DNA of 8,146 nucleotides from Chloroflexota bacterium (GCA_022561955.1 JADFQF010000050.1:1-8146), one strand, 5' to 3'; numbered from the stretch's first letter, positions 1-6,513 are shown. The notes: generated by a model not told the origin, from the letters alone. Numbers and translations: made by a program.

Positions 1-419
1 GCATGTGCCCCATCTGCCCTGGAGAGTCGATCGACCAGGCGCAGAACACGCTGGCCCTTCAGATGCGCGGCATCGTACGCGACAAGCTGGCGGACGGCGA
101 GACCGAAGACCAGATCAAGCAGTTCTTCGTGGAGAGGTACGGGCCCAGCGTGCTGCTCGAGCCTCCTCGACGGGGCTTCAGCCTGACGGCGTGGGTGGTG
201 CCTCCGCTGGTAGTGGCCGCTGGTCTCGGACTATTCCTGACGGCCCTTCGCGTCATGAAACGCCCGGCTCAAGGCAGGGGCGGCGTCGACGCTGCGCGCG
301 AGTCTGTCTCGGAGGATGGGCTCGAACGCTACTACGCTCGCATCGAGTCGGTCATCGGGGAGGGTCTCTCGCCCCAGACACCGAAAGTCGGAGAACGAGA
401 TGACGATGGAGGCGGTTGA
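1..419 (+). CDS. ccmH: Cytochrome c maturation protein CcmH, 5' truncated by window edge
   Basis: CcmH is a membrane-anchored thiol-disulfide protein of System I cytochrome c biogenesis. It keeps the CxxCH cysteines of apocytochrome c reduced and passes the substrate to CcmF. The visible part opens with MCPICPGES, the conserved redox CxxC of the family (L-x-CPxCxGxSI), so the signal peptide and the first residues lie upstream of the window; the ATG at 3 is an internal Met, not the start. A three-helix domain follows (Q-N-T-L-A... to V-E-R-Y-G, about residues 12-47), then the family-typical 'Y-G-x-x-x-L-x-x-P-P' turn, one membrane helix (about residues 61-85) and a polar tail with an L-E-R-Y helix. 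The second cysteine is separated by Pro-Ile as in many non-proteobacterial members. Its TGA overlaps the ccmF ATG by one base (TGATG), which points to translational coupling. Identity is secure; only the N-terminus is missing. Confidence 0.9.
   Translation, partial: MCPICPGESIDQAQNTLALQMRGIVRDKLADGETEDQIKQFFVERYGPSVLLEPPRRGFSLTAWVVPPLVVAAGLGLFLTALRVMKRPAQGRGGVDAARESVSEDGLERYYARIESVIGEGLSPQTPKVGERDDDGGG
408..412 (+). promoter_or_regulatory. Shine-Dalgarno GGAGG for ccmF
   Basis: GGAGG ends six bases before the ATG at 419-421. This picks ATG 419 over the in-frame TTG at 416, which would sit only three bases from the site. The site lies inside the last codons of ccmH. Confidence 0.7.
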
Positions 420-2404
420 TGGTTGAAGCGGGGCAAATTGCCCTTGTGATCGCGCTTATAGTCACGGCTTACGTCGTCGTGGCCTCGTTCGCGGGTTCGT
501 GGCGGCATGTCCCCGAGCTGACGGCCAGCGGCCGCTACGGCTTCTATACGGTGCCCATACTGCTCATGGTCTCGACGGTCGCTCTTATCTACGCGTTCGT
601 CGTCCGGGACTTTTCAGTCCGATATGTCGCGGAAAACAGCAGCCTGGCCATGAAGCCCATCTACACCTGGGTGGCATTTTACGCCGGCAATGCGGGGTCG
701 CTGCTATTTCTGGCCCTCGTATTGGCGATCACGTCCGTAATCGCGGTATTGACCATACGCAAACGCCTTCCGTACACGTCGCCGTACGCCACGGGAATCA
801 TGGCTCTGATCCTGCTGTTCTTCCTGGGCATCATGATTTTCCTGGCGAATCCCCTCGACCGCCTGGCGATCACGCCACTAGACGGGCAAGGCATAAACCC
901 GCTTCTCATACACTTCGGCATGTTCATCCACCCACCGCTGCAGATGGCTGGTCTCGTTCTCGTGGCGATACCTTTTTCCATCGCCCTGGGAGCACTGGTG
1001 GCCAGGCGTGGCGGACGCGACGAATGGGTGGACATGGGCCGGCTCTGGGGCATGATCTCGTGGCTAGTCCTGACGATCGGTCTCCTGCTGGGAAGCTGGT
1101 GGGCCTACACGATTCTGGGATGGGGCGGCTACTGGGCCTGGGACCCCGTGGAGAACTCGGCCCTGATGCCCTGGTTGGCGATGACCGCCTTCGTGCACTC
1201 CATCATGGTGCAGAAGCGACGCGGCATGTTCCGCATGTGGAACATGGTGCTCATCATAATCGGCTTCACCCTCGCGCAGATGGGCATGTTCATCAACCGT
1301 GGCGGACCCGTGCCTTCCGTGCACTCCTTCGCCCAGTCGACGATGGGCTGGCTATTTCTGGCGTTCATGGCCTTTACCCTGCTGGCATCCATTGGCGTCT
1401 TCATCTGGAGGATGGATTCCCTGAAGAGCCGCGAGGGCCTGGAGTCCATGATCTCTCGCGAGGCAGTCTTCCTCGGTCAGAACATACTTTTTCTCACGGT
1501 GGCCTTCGTGACGCTGTGGGGCACTATCTTCCCTATATTCAGCGAGGCCGCCCAAGGAATGGTGGTCACCGTCGGCAAGCCGTTCTTCGATAGGGTCAAC
1601 GGGCCTATACTGCTGGCTATCGTCTTCCTGATGGGAGTCGGGCCGCTATTGCCTTGGAGACGGGCTACACGTCGCAACCTGGTGCGCGCGTTGAGGGTTC
1701 CTATGGCTGTAGGTATCGCAACGGTGATCATACTGGCCGCGATGGGCATCAGGCAGCTCCCTGCTCTGTTGGCATTCGGCACGGTCGCGGTGGCGGCCAC
1801 GGGCATATTGCACGAATGGTTCAGGGGCACGCGGTCGCGGCATCGGCGCGGCGAGTCGTACCCGGTAGCCTTCACCAACCTGCTGAACGGAAACAGGCCT
1901 CGCTACGGTGGCTACGTAGTCCATCTCGGCATACTGATGCTGGCCATAGGCGCGATCGCATCATCGTTCTTCAGCGTGCAGCGGGACCTCGTCATGCGGC
2001 CCGGCGACATCGAGACTCTGGGTAAATATACGTTCCAGTATATCGGCGTGGACCATCAGGTCTTTTCGGACCGGGAACAGTCCATAGTGCGATTCAGGCT
2101 GTCCGTGGACGGCGAGGACCTGGGCATCATGGAGGCGTCTCGCTCCTTCTATCCCCAATTCCGCATATCGGCGACCAGAGGCGCCATTCGCAGCACGCCC
2201 ATCGAGGACTTCTATATCGTGCCCTCGGAATTCAGCGAGGGCGGGCAGGCGGTGTTCAGGGTTCTCATCAATCCCCTGGTCTGGTGGATGTGGGCGTCCG
2301 GTCCCATCCTGGTGCTGGGTATCCTTCTGGGCTTGTGGCCGCGCCGCCAACCCGCCGTGGCGTCTGTTAGAATTCCTTCGGGTGCTCAGACAGCCGGGGC
2401 GTAG
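419..2404 (+). CDS. ccmF: Cytochrome c heme lyase subunit CcmF
   Basis: CcmF is the large polytopic membrane protein that takes heme from holo-CcmE and ligates it to apocytochrome c at the outer face of the membrane. The 661 residues are close to the usual length (E. coli about 647). The WWD heme-binding signature is intact as WGGYWAWDPVEN at about residues 235-246. All four functional histidines known for the family can be placed: H171 (in FIHPP) and H302 (in SVHSF), flanking the WWD segment, and H260 (in FVHS) and H502 (in YVVHLG), matching the two ligands of the internal b-heme. Many hydrophobic helices precede a C-terminal extracytoplasmic domain (about residues 520-620), followed by a last helix with WWMW. 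It starts on the TGA of ccmH and is followed 33 nt later by a CcmI-like gene. No frameshift or missing residue is seen; assignment over the related NrfE is by the ccmH neighbour. Confidence 0.95.
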   Translation: MVEAGQIALVIALIVTAYVVVASFAGSWRHVPELTASGRYGFYTVPILLMVSTVALIYAFVVRDFSVRYVAENSSLAMKPIYTWVAFYAGNAGSLLFLALVLAITSVIAVLTIRKRLPYTSPYATGIMALILLFFLGIMIFLANPLDRLAITPLDGQGINPLLIHFGMFIHPPLQMAGLVLVAIPFSIALGALVARRGGRDEWVDMGRLWGMISWLVLTIGLLLGSWWAYTILGWGGYWAWDPVENSALMPWLAMTAFVHSIMVQKRRGMFRMWNMVLIIIGFTLAQMGMFINRGGPVPSVHSFAQSTMGWLFLAFMAFTLLASIGVFIWRMDSLKSREGLESMISREAVFLGQNILFLTVAFVTLWGTIFPIFSEAAQGMVVTVGKPFFDRVNGPILLAIVFLMGVGPLLPWRRATRRNLVRALRVPMAVGIATVIILAAMGIRQLPALLAFGTVAVAATGILHEWFRGTRSRHRRGESYPVAFTNLLNGNRPRYGGYVVHLGILMLAIGAIASSFFSVQRDLVMRPGDIETLGKYTFQYIGVDHQVFSDREQSIVRFRLSVDGEDLGIMEASRSFYPQFRISATRGAIRSTPIEDFYIVPSEFSEGGQAVFRVLINPLVWWMWASGPILVLGILLGLWPRRQPAVASVRIPSGAQTAGA

Positions 2405-2414
2405 CCCGAAGGAA
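2373..2414 (+). promoter_or_regulatory. 10-bp perfect stem-loop spanning the ccmF stop codon
   Basis: TTCCTTCGGG (2373-2382) is the exact reverse complement of CCCGAAGGAA (2405-2414). The 22-nt loop holds the last ccmF codons and its TAG (2402-2404). No T-run follows, so it does not look like an intrinsic terminator. The right arm contains AAGGA, the only ribosome-binding-like sequence before the next gene, so folding could hide it. A ribosome terminating at 2402 would open the stem. A coupling or mRNA-stability role is inference. Confidence 0.45.
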
Positions 2415-2437
2415 ATGCCCACCAGACTCGATACACT

Positions 2438-2923
2438 ATGCTGATTTTGATAGCCTTGATTCTCGCCGCAATACCCGCGTTCGCCGTCCTCTACCCCTTC
2501 GTAATGCGGGGGAGAAGCCACGAGTGGATGGAAGACGAAGGGGACCCCATGGCCGAGCTGGAACGCCGGTGGGACGCCGCTCTTGCCGGTCTAAAGAACG
2601 CGGAGCTGGAGTTCTCCATAGGGAACCTCGATGACGAAGACTACCTGTGGCTCCGACAACGGTATATGCGTGATGCCGCCATGGTCATGCGTGCCATGGA
2701 GCTCGAGGAAGACCAGGAAGAAGAGCTCCTCGCACAGGTAGAGCAGCAGATCCAAGAGGTGCGGACTCGTGCCCTGGGGCCGATCGCGCCCACCAATGCT
2801 GCGGTGTGCCCGGGCTGCTCGAGCGAGGTATCACCTACCCTCTCCGTCTGCCCCAACTGCGGGAGGCAGCGGGCGAATGGGTCCTCAGGCCCTCAGACAA
2901 GCATGGAGACGACTGGTGAGTAG
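2438..2923 (+). CDS. CcmI-like membrane-anchored protein with C-terminal zinc ribbon
   Basis: This is a 161-residue protein not recognised as a named family. Three parts are visible. Residues 2-23 form one hydrophobic N-terminal helix, followed by RGR, which predicts a cytoplasmic remainder. Residues about 40-112 are a highly charged helical segment with the pattern LE-R-(x)n-E-(x)n-G-N-L-(x)-E-(x)-Y, as in the cytoplasmic loop of CcmI/CycH, followed by an acidic coiled-coil-like stretch rich in Glu and Gln. Residues 124-141 are a zinc ribbon with CPGC (C124, C127) and CPNC (C138, C141). The position directly after ccmF is where CcmI-type genes often sit, but the periplasmic TPR domain of classical CcmI is absent. 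The start is the first ATG after the in-frame ccmF stop; no strong ribosome site lies before it. A role as an accessory or assembly factor for the heme lyase is inferred from context. Confidence 0.75.
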   Translation: MLILIALILAAIPAFAVLYPFVMRGRSHEWMEDEGDPMAELERRWDAALAGLKNAELEFSIGNLDDEDYLWLRQRYMRDAAMVMRAMELEEDQEEELLAQVEQQIQEVRTRALGPIAPTNAAVCPGCSSEVSPTLSVCPNCGRQRANGSSGPQTSMETTGE

Positions 2924-4106
2924 GAGCATACTTGTGCTACTGCTCGCCGCACTAATCGCTCTAGCGTCCTTCACAGGTCTCCAGACCGCCTACTCCCAGG
3001 GACCGACAGTCTCCATCCAGGGCCTCGTGTTAAACGGAACGCCCGGCTCGGCGAGCTCGGTGGCCGGACTGACCGTAACCCTGCACGCCGACGGAGGCAC
3101 GAAACACGATCACTCAGAAACGCTCGTTGAGGTAGACGGGCGCTTCTTGATAGACGAGATCACCTATGACCCGACGGTCGTTTATGGGATATCCGTCAGG
3201 TACCAGGATGCCCTGTACGGCGAGGACATCGACCTTTCGGTCGATGCGCCGCCAAAAGTGCTCATCACCATCTACGACGCCACGGATTCCCTGGACGTCC
3301 TGTCGACCGATTCGACCTCGATACTGTTCGCGGCTGCGGACTCTGATACTCAGACTATATCGGCCCTCGAGATCGTTAGAATTTCCAACGAGTCCGCATA
3401 CACGTATGTGCCCGGCACCGAGCCAATGAACTTGCTGCGATTCGGACTTCCGGACGGCTACAGTGACCTGCGGGTGGACACACGCCTGATAGGCGCGGAC
3501 ATCGTCGAGGTAGACCGGGGATTCGCCGTCCTTTCCAGCGTCCCACCGGGGGCTCACGACCTCATGTTCACGTACGAGTTCCCGTACTCGGGAACGCAGT
3601 TTACGTTCGAAAAGACCATGCGATTCGGCGCTGATGCCCTCAGGATACTGTCGCCGGCCGAGGTCCTGTCGCTATCCAGTCCGGAGCTTGGTCCAGTCTC
3701 GACCGTGGCTATCGGTGAGCGCGATTACCAGCTGATCGAGGCGACGAACATCGACGATGGGGCCCGCATATCCGTCGTGCTTGGCGGCCTGCCGAAGCAG
3801 ACGACACGCCAACGACTGACCGGCAGCTTCGACGGCCTGAAACTCGAATACGCGGGCCCAATAGGTCTGGCCGTCCTGCTGGGGATTCTCGTCGCCCTTG
3901 CCCTGGTGCGGCGCGGCAGACGCTCCGAGCTCGTATCCGCCGGAGCCCATGAAATGGCCGGCGGCGACCCATCGCAGCTGGAGCGCGATGCCCTTCGCGA
4001 CATGATCACCGACCTCGAGGGCGACTTTCGGTCCGGCTCCGTGAACGGGGAGGAATACAGGCGCAGGCGCAGGGTCCTGGAGACCAGGCTTGCATCACTG
4101 GAGTAG
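2877..4106 (+). CDS. Exported beta-domain protein with CcmI-like cytoplasmic tail
   Basis: This is a 409-residue protein of unknown function. Residues 1-40 look like a signal peptide: an Arg-rich n-region, a Leu/Ala core and a likely cut near A-Y-S. Residues 42-125 resemble a carboxypeptidase-regulatory/transthyretin-like Ig fold (VSIQGLVLNG, then VDGRFLIDE, then YGISVRY). The rest, to about 320, is beta-rich and probably outside the membrane. A single membrane helix (about 327-344) ends in RRGRR, placing the tail in the cytoplasm. The last 42 residues (368-409) follow the CcmI loop pattern: an L-E-R-D helix, a Gly turn, then G-E-E-Y and an Arg-rich helix ending L-A-S-L-E. It overlaps the preceding zinc-ribbon gene by 47 nt; GGGAGG at 2861-2866 supports ATG 2877. 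A GTG at 2916 (8-nt overlap) is an alternative that would still keep a signal peptide. A role in cytochrome c maturation is inferred from the tail and position. Confidence 0.75.
   Translation: MGPQALRQAWRRLVSRSILVLLLAALIALASFTGLQTAYSQGPTVSIQGLVLNGTPGSASSVAGLTVTLHADGGTKHDHSETLVEVDGRFLIDEITYDPTVVYGISVRYQDALYGEDIDLSVDAPPKVLITIYDATDSLDVLSTDSTSILFAAADSDTQTISALEIVRISNESAYTYVPGTEPMNLLRFGLPDGYSDLRVDTRLIGADIVEVDRGFAVLSSVPPGAHDLMFTYEFPYSGTQFTFEKTMRFGADALRILSPAEVLSLSSPELGPVSTVAIGERDYQLIEATNIDDGARISVVLGGLPKQTTRQRLTGSFDGLKLEYAGPIGLAVLLGILVALALVRRGRRSELVSAGAHEMAGGDPSQLERDALRDMITDLEGDFRSGSVNGEEYRRRRRVLETRLASLE
4100..4103 (+). promoter_or_regulatory. Shine-Dalgarno GGAG deciding the TTG start at 4111
   Basis: GGAG lies seven bases before TTG 4111-4113 and within the last codons of the upstream gene. 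It favours TTG 4111, four bases after the upstream TAG. An in-frame TTG at 4090 also has a GGAGA (4079-4083) before it and cannot be fully excluded. Confidence 0.5.
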
Positions 4107-4110
4107 CGCA

Positions 4111-4854
4111 TTGACCGAGAGACTACTTGCCATCTTTGCCCACCCGGACGACGAGTCCTTCGGGCCAGGCGGGACGCTCGCGAAATACGCCGCCGAGGGC
4201 GTTCAGGTGGCCGTTATCATCGCGACAAGGGGCGAAGGCAGCACGCTGGGTGCGGATTTACATGGGGATAAACTGGGACAAGTCAGAGCGGCCGAGCTGG
4301 AGTGCGCCTCGGGGGCCCTAGGCATTACAGACGTAACAGTGTGGAGCTATCCCGATACACAGCTCGACCAGGTAGACGGCCAAGAGCTTGCGGACAAAGT
4401 TGCCCGTGCGATCTCGGAGTTTCGCCCCGATGCATTGATGACGTTCGCTCCCGGGGGCATCACCGGCAATTCAGACCACATCGTTATAACTGAGGCCGTC
4501 GTCTTGGCGCTCTCCAGTACTACTACGAATATCGACGGCGGCCATCGCCCAACCCTCTACTTCTGGTCGATTCTCGATAGTGTCGCAGAGCACCTCAGGA
4601 GCATCTCACCAATTCCCTTCGTAGGCGTCCCCGAGGAAGAGATCTCCGTCATAATCGACACGTCGTCTTACATGGACCAACAATGGGAGGCGATTCACTG
4701 CCATAAGAGCCAGAGCGACCCTCTGCCGCGCGTGCTGAAGGACCGGATGGAGTTTCAATTAGGACGGGAGTTCTTTATCCAACATGGACATGGGCCCCTT
4801 CAAGGGCCGCCCACGGACAACCTATTTTTCCAGCAGGAAGTAACCAATGATTAA
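4111..4854 (+). CDS. PIG-L/LmbE-family N-acetyl deacetylase
   Basis: Members of this zinc-dependent family hydrolyse N-acetyl groups, usually from N-acetylglucosamine moieties (MshB, BshB, PIG-L). The family signature AHPDDE occurs at residues 10-15, giving the zinc ligands H11 and D14 and the general-base candidate D13. The third ligand is H123 in GNSDHIVI, matching the late (H/D)-x-x-H motif. The 247 residues are normal for the family, and the N-terminal strand LLAIFAHPDDE followed by a Rossmann-like ATRGEG segment is typical. No signal peptide or membrane helix is seen, so it is likely cytoplasmic. It starts on TTG, four bases after the preceding stop, and is followed 32 nt later by the enolase-superfamily gene, suggesting co-transcription. 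Substrate cannot be read from sequence; thiol-cofactor synthesis, sugar catabolism and detoxification are all possible, and no companion glycosyltransferase or ligase is in view. Family assignment is firm, substrate unknown. Confidence 0.9.
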   Translation: MTERLLAIFAHPDDESFGPGGTLAKYAAEGVQVAVIIATRGEGSTLGADLHGDKLGQVRAAELECASGALGITDVTVWSYPDTQLDQVDGQELADKVARAISEFRPDALMTFAPGGITGNSDHIVITEAVVLALSSTTTNIDGGHRPTLYFWSILDSVAEHLRSISPIPFVGVPEEEISVIIDTSSYMDQQWEAIHCHKSQSDPLPRVLKDRMEFQLGREFFIQHGHGPLQGPPTDNLFFQQEVTND

Positions 4855-4886
4855 CGACCAAAACAACCAACATTTTGGGGAAAACG

Positions 4887-5963
4887 ATGAAAATCACCAG
4901 AGTAGAAGCGACCGCATTGAAGACACGCTCCGTCATCGTGCAGATATTCACCGATGAGGGGATCGCCGGTATAGGCGAGTGCAGCCCCATGAACCTGGAT
5001 GTACTGGCGAATTTCGTCAACAACGCCTTGAGGCCCCTGCTCGTGGACGAAGACCCGCTGGAGATCGACAAGCTCTGGAACAAGATGATGTTCAGCACCT
5101 ACAAGCTCGGCCCTCACGGCGTCCAGCCCGAGGCTATCGCAGGCGTGGACATCGCTCTCTGGGATATTCTTGGCAAGTTTTCCGGTCTTCCCATCTGCAC
5201 CCTTCTCGGCGGAAGCTATCGCGATAAAGTCCTGATGTACGCGTCTATAGGCGGAGGCGCGCCGCTGCAGCCCGAGGAGATGGTACGCAAGGTCGAAGAC
5301 GCGCTTATCAAGGGGTTCAAGGCCATCAAAATCCGAATGGACTGGGGCCCACACCGTCGCGATATCGACCCTGCCAAGGATTTAGCCATGTTCGAGGCGG
5401 TGAGGAAGCTCGTGGGAGACGATATTCCGCTGAGTTTCGACGCCAACAACGGCTATTCGGTCACGACCGCCATATCCCAGGGCAGGCGGTTCGAGCAGCT
5501 CGGCATCTACCACTTCGAGGAGCCCGTGGCGCAATACGACTACGCCGGGATCAGACGCGTGACCGAGGCGCTGGACGTGCCCGTGTCGGCCGGCGAGCAC
5601 GAGTACACGAGGTGGCAATTCCGCGATCTCATCGAGCAGGCCAACCCAGACGTGTTGCAGCCGGATGTCGTCAAGTGCGGCGGTATAAGCGAGATGAAGA
5701 AGATCGCCGTCCTGAGCGAGACCTACAACAAGCACTTTCTGCCGCACCAGACGCAGCCCACTATCGGCACGCTGGCCTCGCTTCACGTCGTCAGCACTAT
5801 TCAGACGGCGACGCGGCCCCAGGAGTACACCGGTCAAAGACCGGAGCTGGACGAGCTATTCGTCGAGCCGGTGGAGTTCAAGGACGGTTACATAACCTTG
5901 CCGAAGAGGCCCGGTCTGGGCCTTCAGATAATCCCGGAGAAGCTGCAAGCGCTGGCGTTGTAG
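4887..5963 (+). CDS. Mandelate racemase/muconate lactonizing-type enolase-superfamily enzyme
   Basis: This is a 358-residue enzyme of the enolase superfamily, which abstracts a proton alpha to a carboxylate with Mg2+ stabilising the enolate. The N-terminal capping domain (about 1-125) opens MKITRVEATAL and contains the G-I-G-E turn. The barrel then shows metal ligands D185 (FDANNGY), E211 (FEEP) and E237 (AGEHE), spaced 26 and 26 residues as in mandelate racemase. D260 (QPDVVKCGG) and H287 (LPHQTQP) are 27 apart, matching the Asp-His general acid/base dyad of the mandelate racemase subgroup. The usual K-x-K on the second strand reads K148-x-R150. Many subgroup members are acid-sugar dehydratases, so that is the likeliest activity, but the substrate is not visible. 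GGGGA at 4877-4881 sits five bases before ATG 4887, favouring it over TTG 4875. It is the last gene of the plus-strand run. Superfamily and subgroup are well supported. Confidence 0.92.
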   Translation: MKITRVEATALKTRSVIVQIFTDEGIAGIGECSPMNLDVLANFVNNALRPLLVDEDPLEIDKLWNKMMFSTYKLGPHGVQPEAIAGVDIALWDILGKFSGLPICTLLGGSYRDKVLMYASIGGGAPLQPEEMVRKVEDALIKGFKAIKIRMDWGPHRRDIDPAKDLAMFEAVRKLVGDDIPLSFDANNGYSVTTAISQGRRFEQLGIYHFEEPVAQYDYAGIRRVTEALDVPVSAGEHEYTRWQFRDLIEQANPDVLQPDVVKCGGISEMKKIAVLSETYNKHFLPHQTQPTIGTLASLHVVSTIQTATRPQEYTGQRPELDELFVEPVEFKDGYITLPKRPGLGLQIIPEKLQALAL

Positions 5964-6034
5964 CCGTTTCGCCTTCGAAAATGGCCGGGATGGAGCTGCG
6001 GAACGAGAATCGAGGTCTCTGTCGGGGACAGCAC

Positions 6035-6069
6035 AGAAAATTCGCCCAGGGGCTCACATCATGAGCCCC
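6035..6069 (-). terminator. Stem-loop at the stop codon of the aspartic protease-like gene
   Basis: Read on the minus strand, GGGGCTCA (6069-6062) pairs perfectly with TGAGCCCC (6056-6049) around a five-base loop; the TGA stop is in the right arm. A short T-run (AATTTT) follows about seven bases after the stem, farther than in a classical intrinsic terminator. It lies in the 90-nt convergent gap and may act as a weak terminator or 3' end protector. No clear terminator is seen for the plus-strand gene ending at 5963. Confidence 0.45.
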
Positions 6070-6410
6070 TCGACGGGAATCAACCTCTTGGCGTGTGGGT
6101 CCACGCCCAAGAATACCCCTTCGAGGGCCAGGGCTCCCAACAGAGGCTGAGTCCCCTCGTCGTTGAAAAGCAACATGGTCACCACCTCTTTGCCTTCAAC
6201 CCTTATCCAGGCCTGGCCTACATCCATCTCCTTGACGTCACCTTGCGCAAACCTGAAGCTCTGCTTGAAGAGAGGAGCTATTCCCAGCTCGTGCAGGATT
6301 GAACCTGGAACCGCAGTAATCGAAGCACCAGTATCCACCAGGGCGTCCAGGTCAAACCATCGCTCTCGCCACGAATCACCAATGCTGATTGGCACGCTGA
6401 ATGTTCCCAT
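6054..6410 (-). CDS. Retropepsin-like clan AA aspartic protease domain protein
   Basis: This is a 118-residue single-domain protein. The active-site signature of clan AA aspartic proteases is present as ALVDTGASITAVP at about residues 23-35 (catalytic D26), and the C-terminal half has the hydrophobic-hydrophobic-Gly motif PLLGALALEG (89-98) followed by GVDPHAKRLIP. Such small domains carry one catalytic Asp and work as homodimers; the length is typical for standalone bacterial copies. No signal peptide or membrane helix is visible, so it is probably cytoplasmic. It is flanked by a terminator of the act operon upstream and its own stem-loop downstream, so it is likely transcribed alone. No ribosome site precedes the ATG; a -10-like box ends six bases before it, which would give a leaderless transcript. 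Whether it cuts peptides, and which ones, cannot be told. Confidence 0.85.
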   Translation of the reverse strand: MGTFSVPISIGDSWRERWFDLDALVDTGASITAVPGSILHELGIAPLFKQSFRFAQGDVKEMDVGQAWIRVEGKEVVTMLLFNDEGTQPLLGALALEGVFLGVDPHAKRLIPVEGLMM

Positions 6411-6416
6411 ATCGGT

Positions 6417-6425
6417 ATTCTATCA
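6417..6425 (-). promoter_or_regulatory. Candidate extended -10 promoter, leaderless
   Basis: On the minus strand TGATAGAAT matches an extended -10 (TGnTATAAT) with one mismatch. It ends six bases before the ATG at 6410, so transcription would begin at or next to the start codon. No convincing -35 is seen. The absence of a Shine-Dalgarno before this ATG fits. A small stem-loop (CCGACT/AGTCGG, 6456-6470) lies upstream. Confidence 0.35.
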
Positions 6426-6477
6426 CGCCAACGAACTTGCGCCGTTCATCGAGAACCGACTCGAAGTCGGAAACTCC

Positions 6478-6513
6478 TGAAATTGAAATGGGTCAGGAAT
6501 CTGCCTGACCCAT
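6478..6513 (-). terminator. Rho-independent terminator of the act operon
   Basis: On the minus strand ATGGGTCAGG (6513-6504), a six-base loop CAGATT, and CCTGACCCAT (6497-6488) form a perfect 10-bp stem, followed at once by the T-rich TTCAATTTC. It begins 28 bases after the actE stop. Its position and shape fit an intrinsic terminator that ends the act transcript. Confidence 0.75.

Noticed and set aside
679..1878. Open frames on the minus strand inside ccmF (679-1053, 1129-1449, 1477-1878)
   Set aside because: They are antisense to a fully conserved ccmF, have low-complexity Arg/Ser/Pro-rich products and no family-like motifs.
1961..2521. 186-codon minus-strand frame across the ccmF end
   Set aside because: It is antisense to the conserved C-terminal domain of CcmF and its product looks like out-of-frame coding sequence.
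2769..2876. Upstream extension of the exported protein to a start at 2769
   Set aside because: It would overlap the zinc-ribbon coding region by over 150 nt and put a non-signal-like stretch before a good signal peptide.
4090..4110. TTG start at 4090 for the deacetylase
   Set aside because: It adds MHHWSSA before the usual family N-terminus and overlaps the upstream gene; TTG 4111 has a well-spaced GGAG. Not fully excluded.
4858..4878. CCAAAA/TTTTGG inverted repeat before the enolase-superfamily gene
   Set aside because: A 6-bp AT-rich stem with a nine-base loop is weak and likely by chance, although it touches the ribosome-binding site.
6019..6031. CTGTC/GACAG mini-hairpin as plus-strand terminator after the gene ending at 5963
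   Set aside because: The stem is only 5 bp and is followed by CACAGAAAATT with no T-run on the plus strand.
6163..6480. 105-codon plus-strand frame opposite the aspartic protease gene
   Set aside because: It is antisense to a gene with a clear DTGAS active-site motif and its product has no recognisable features.
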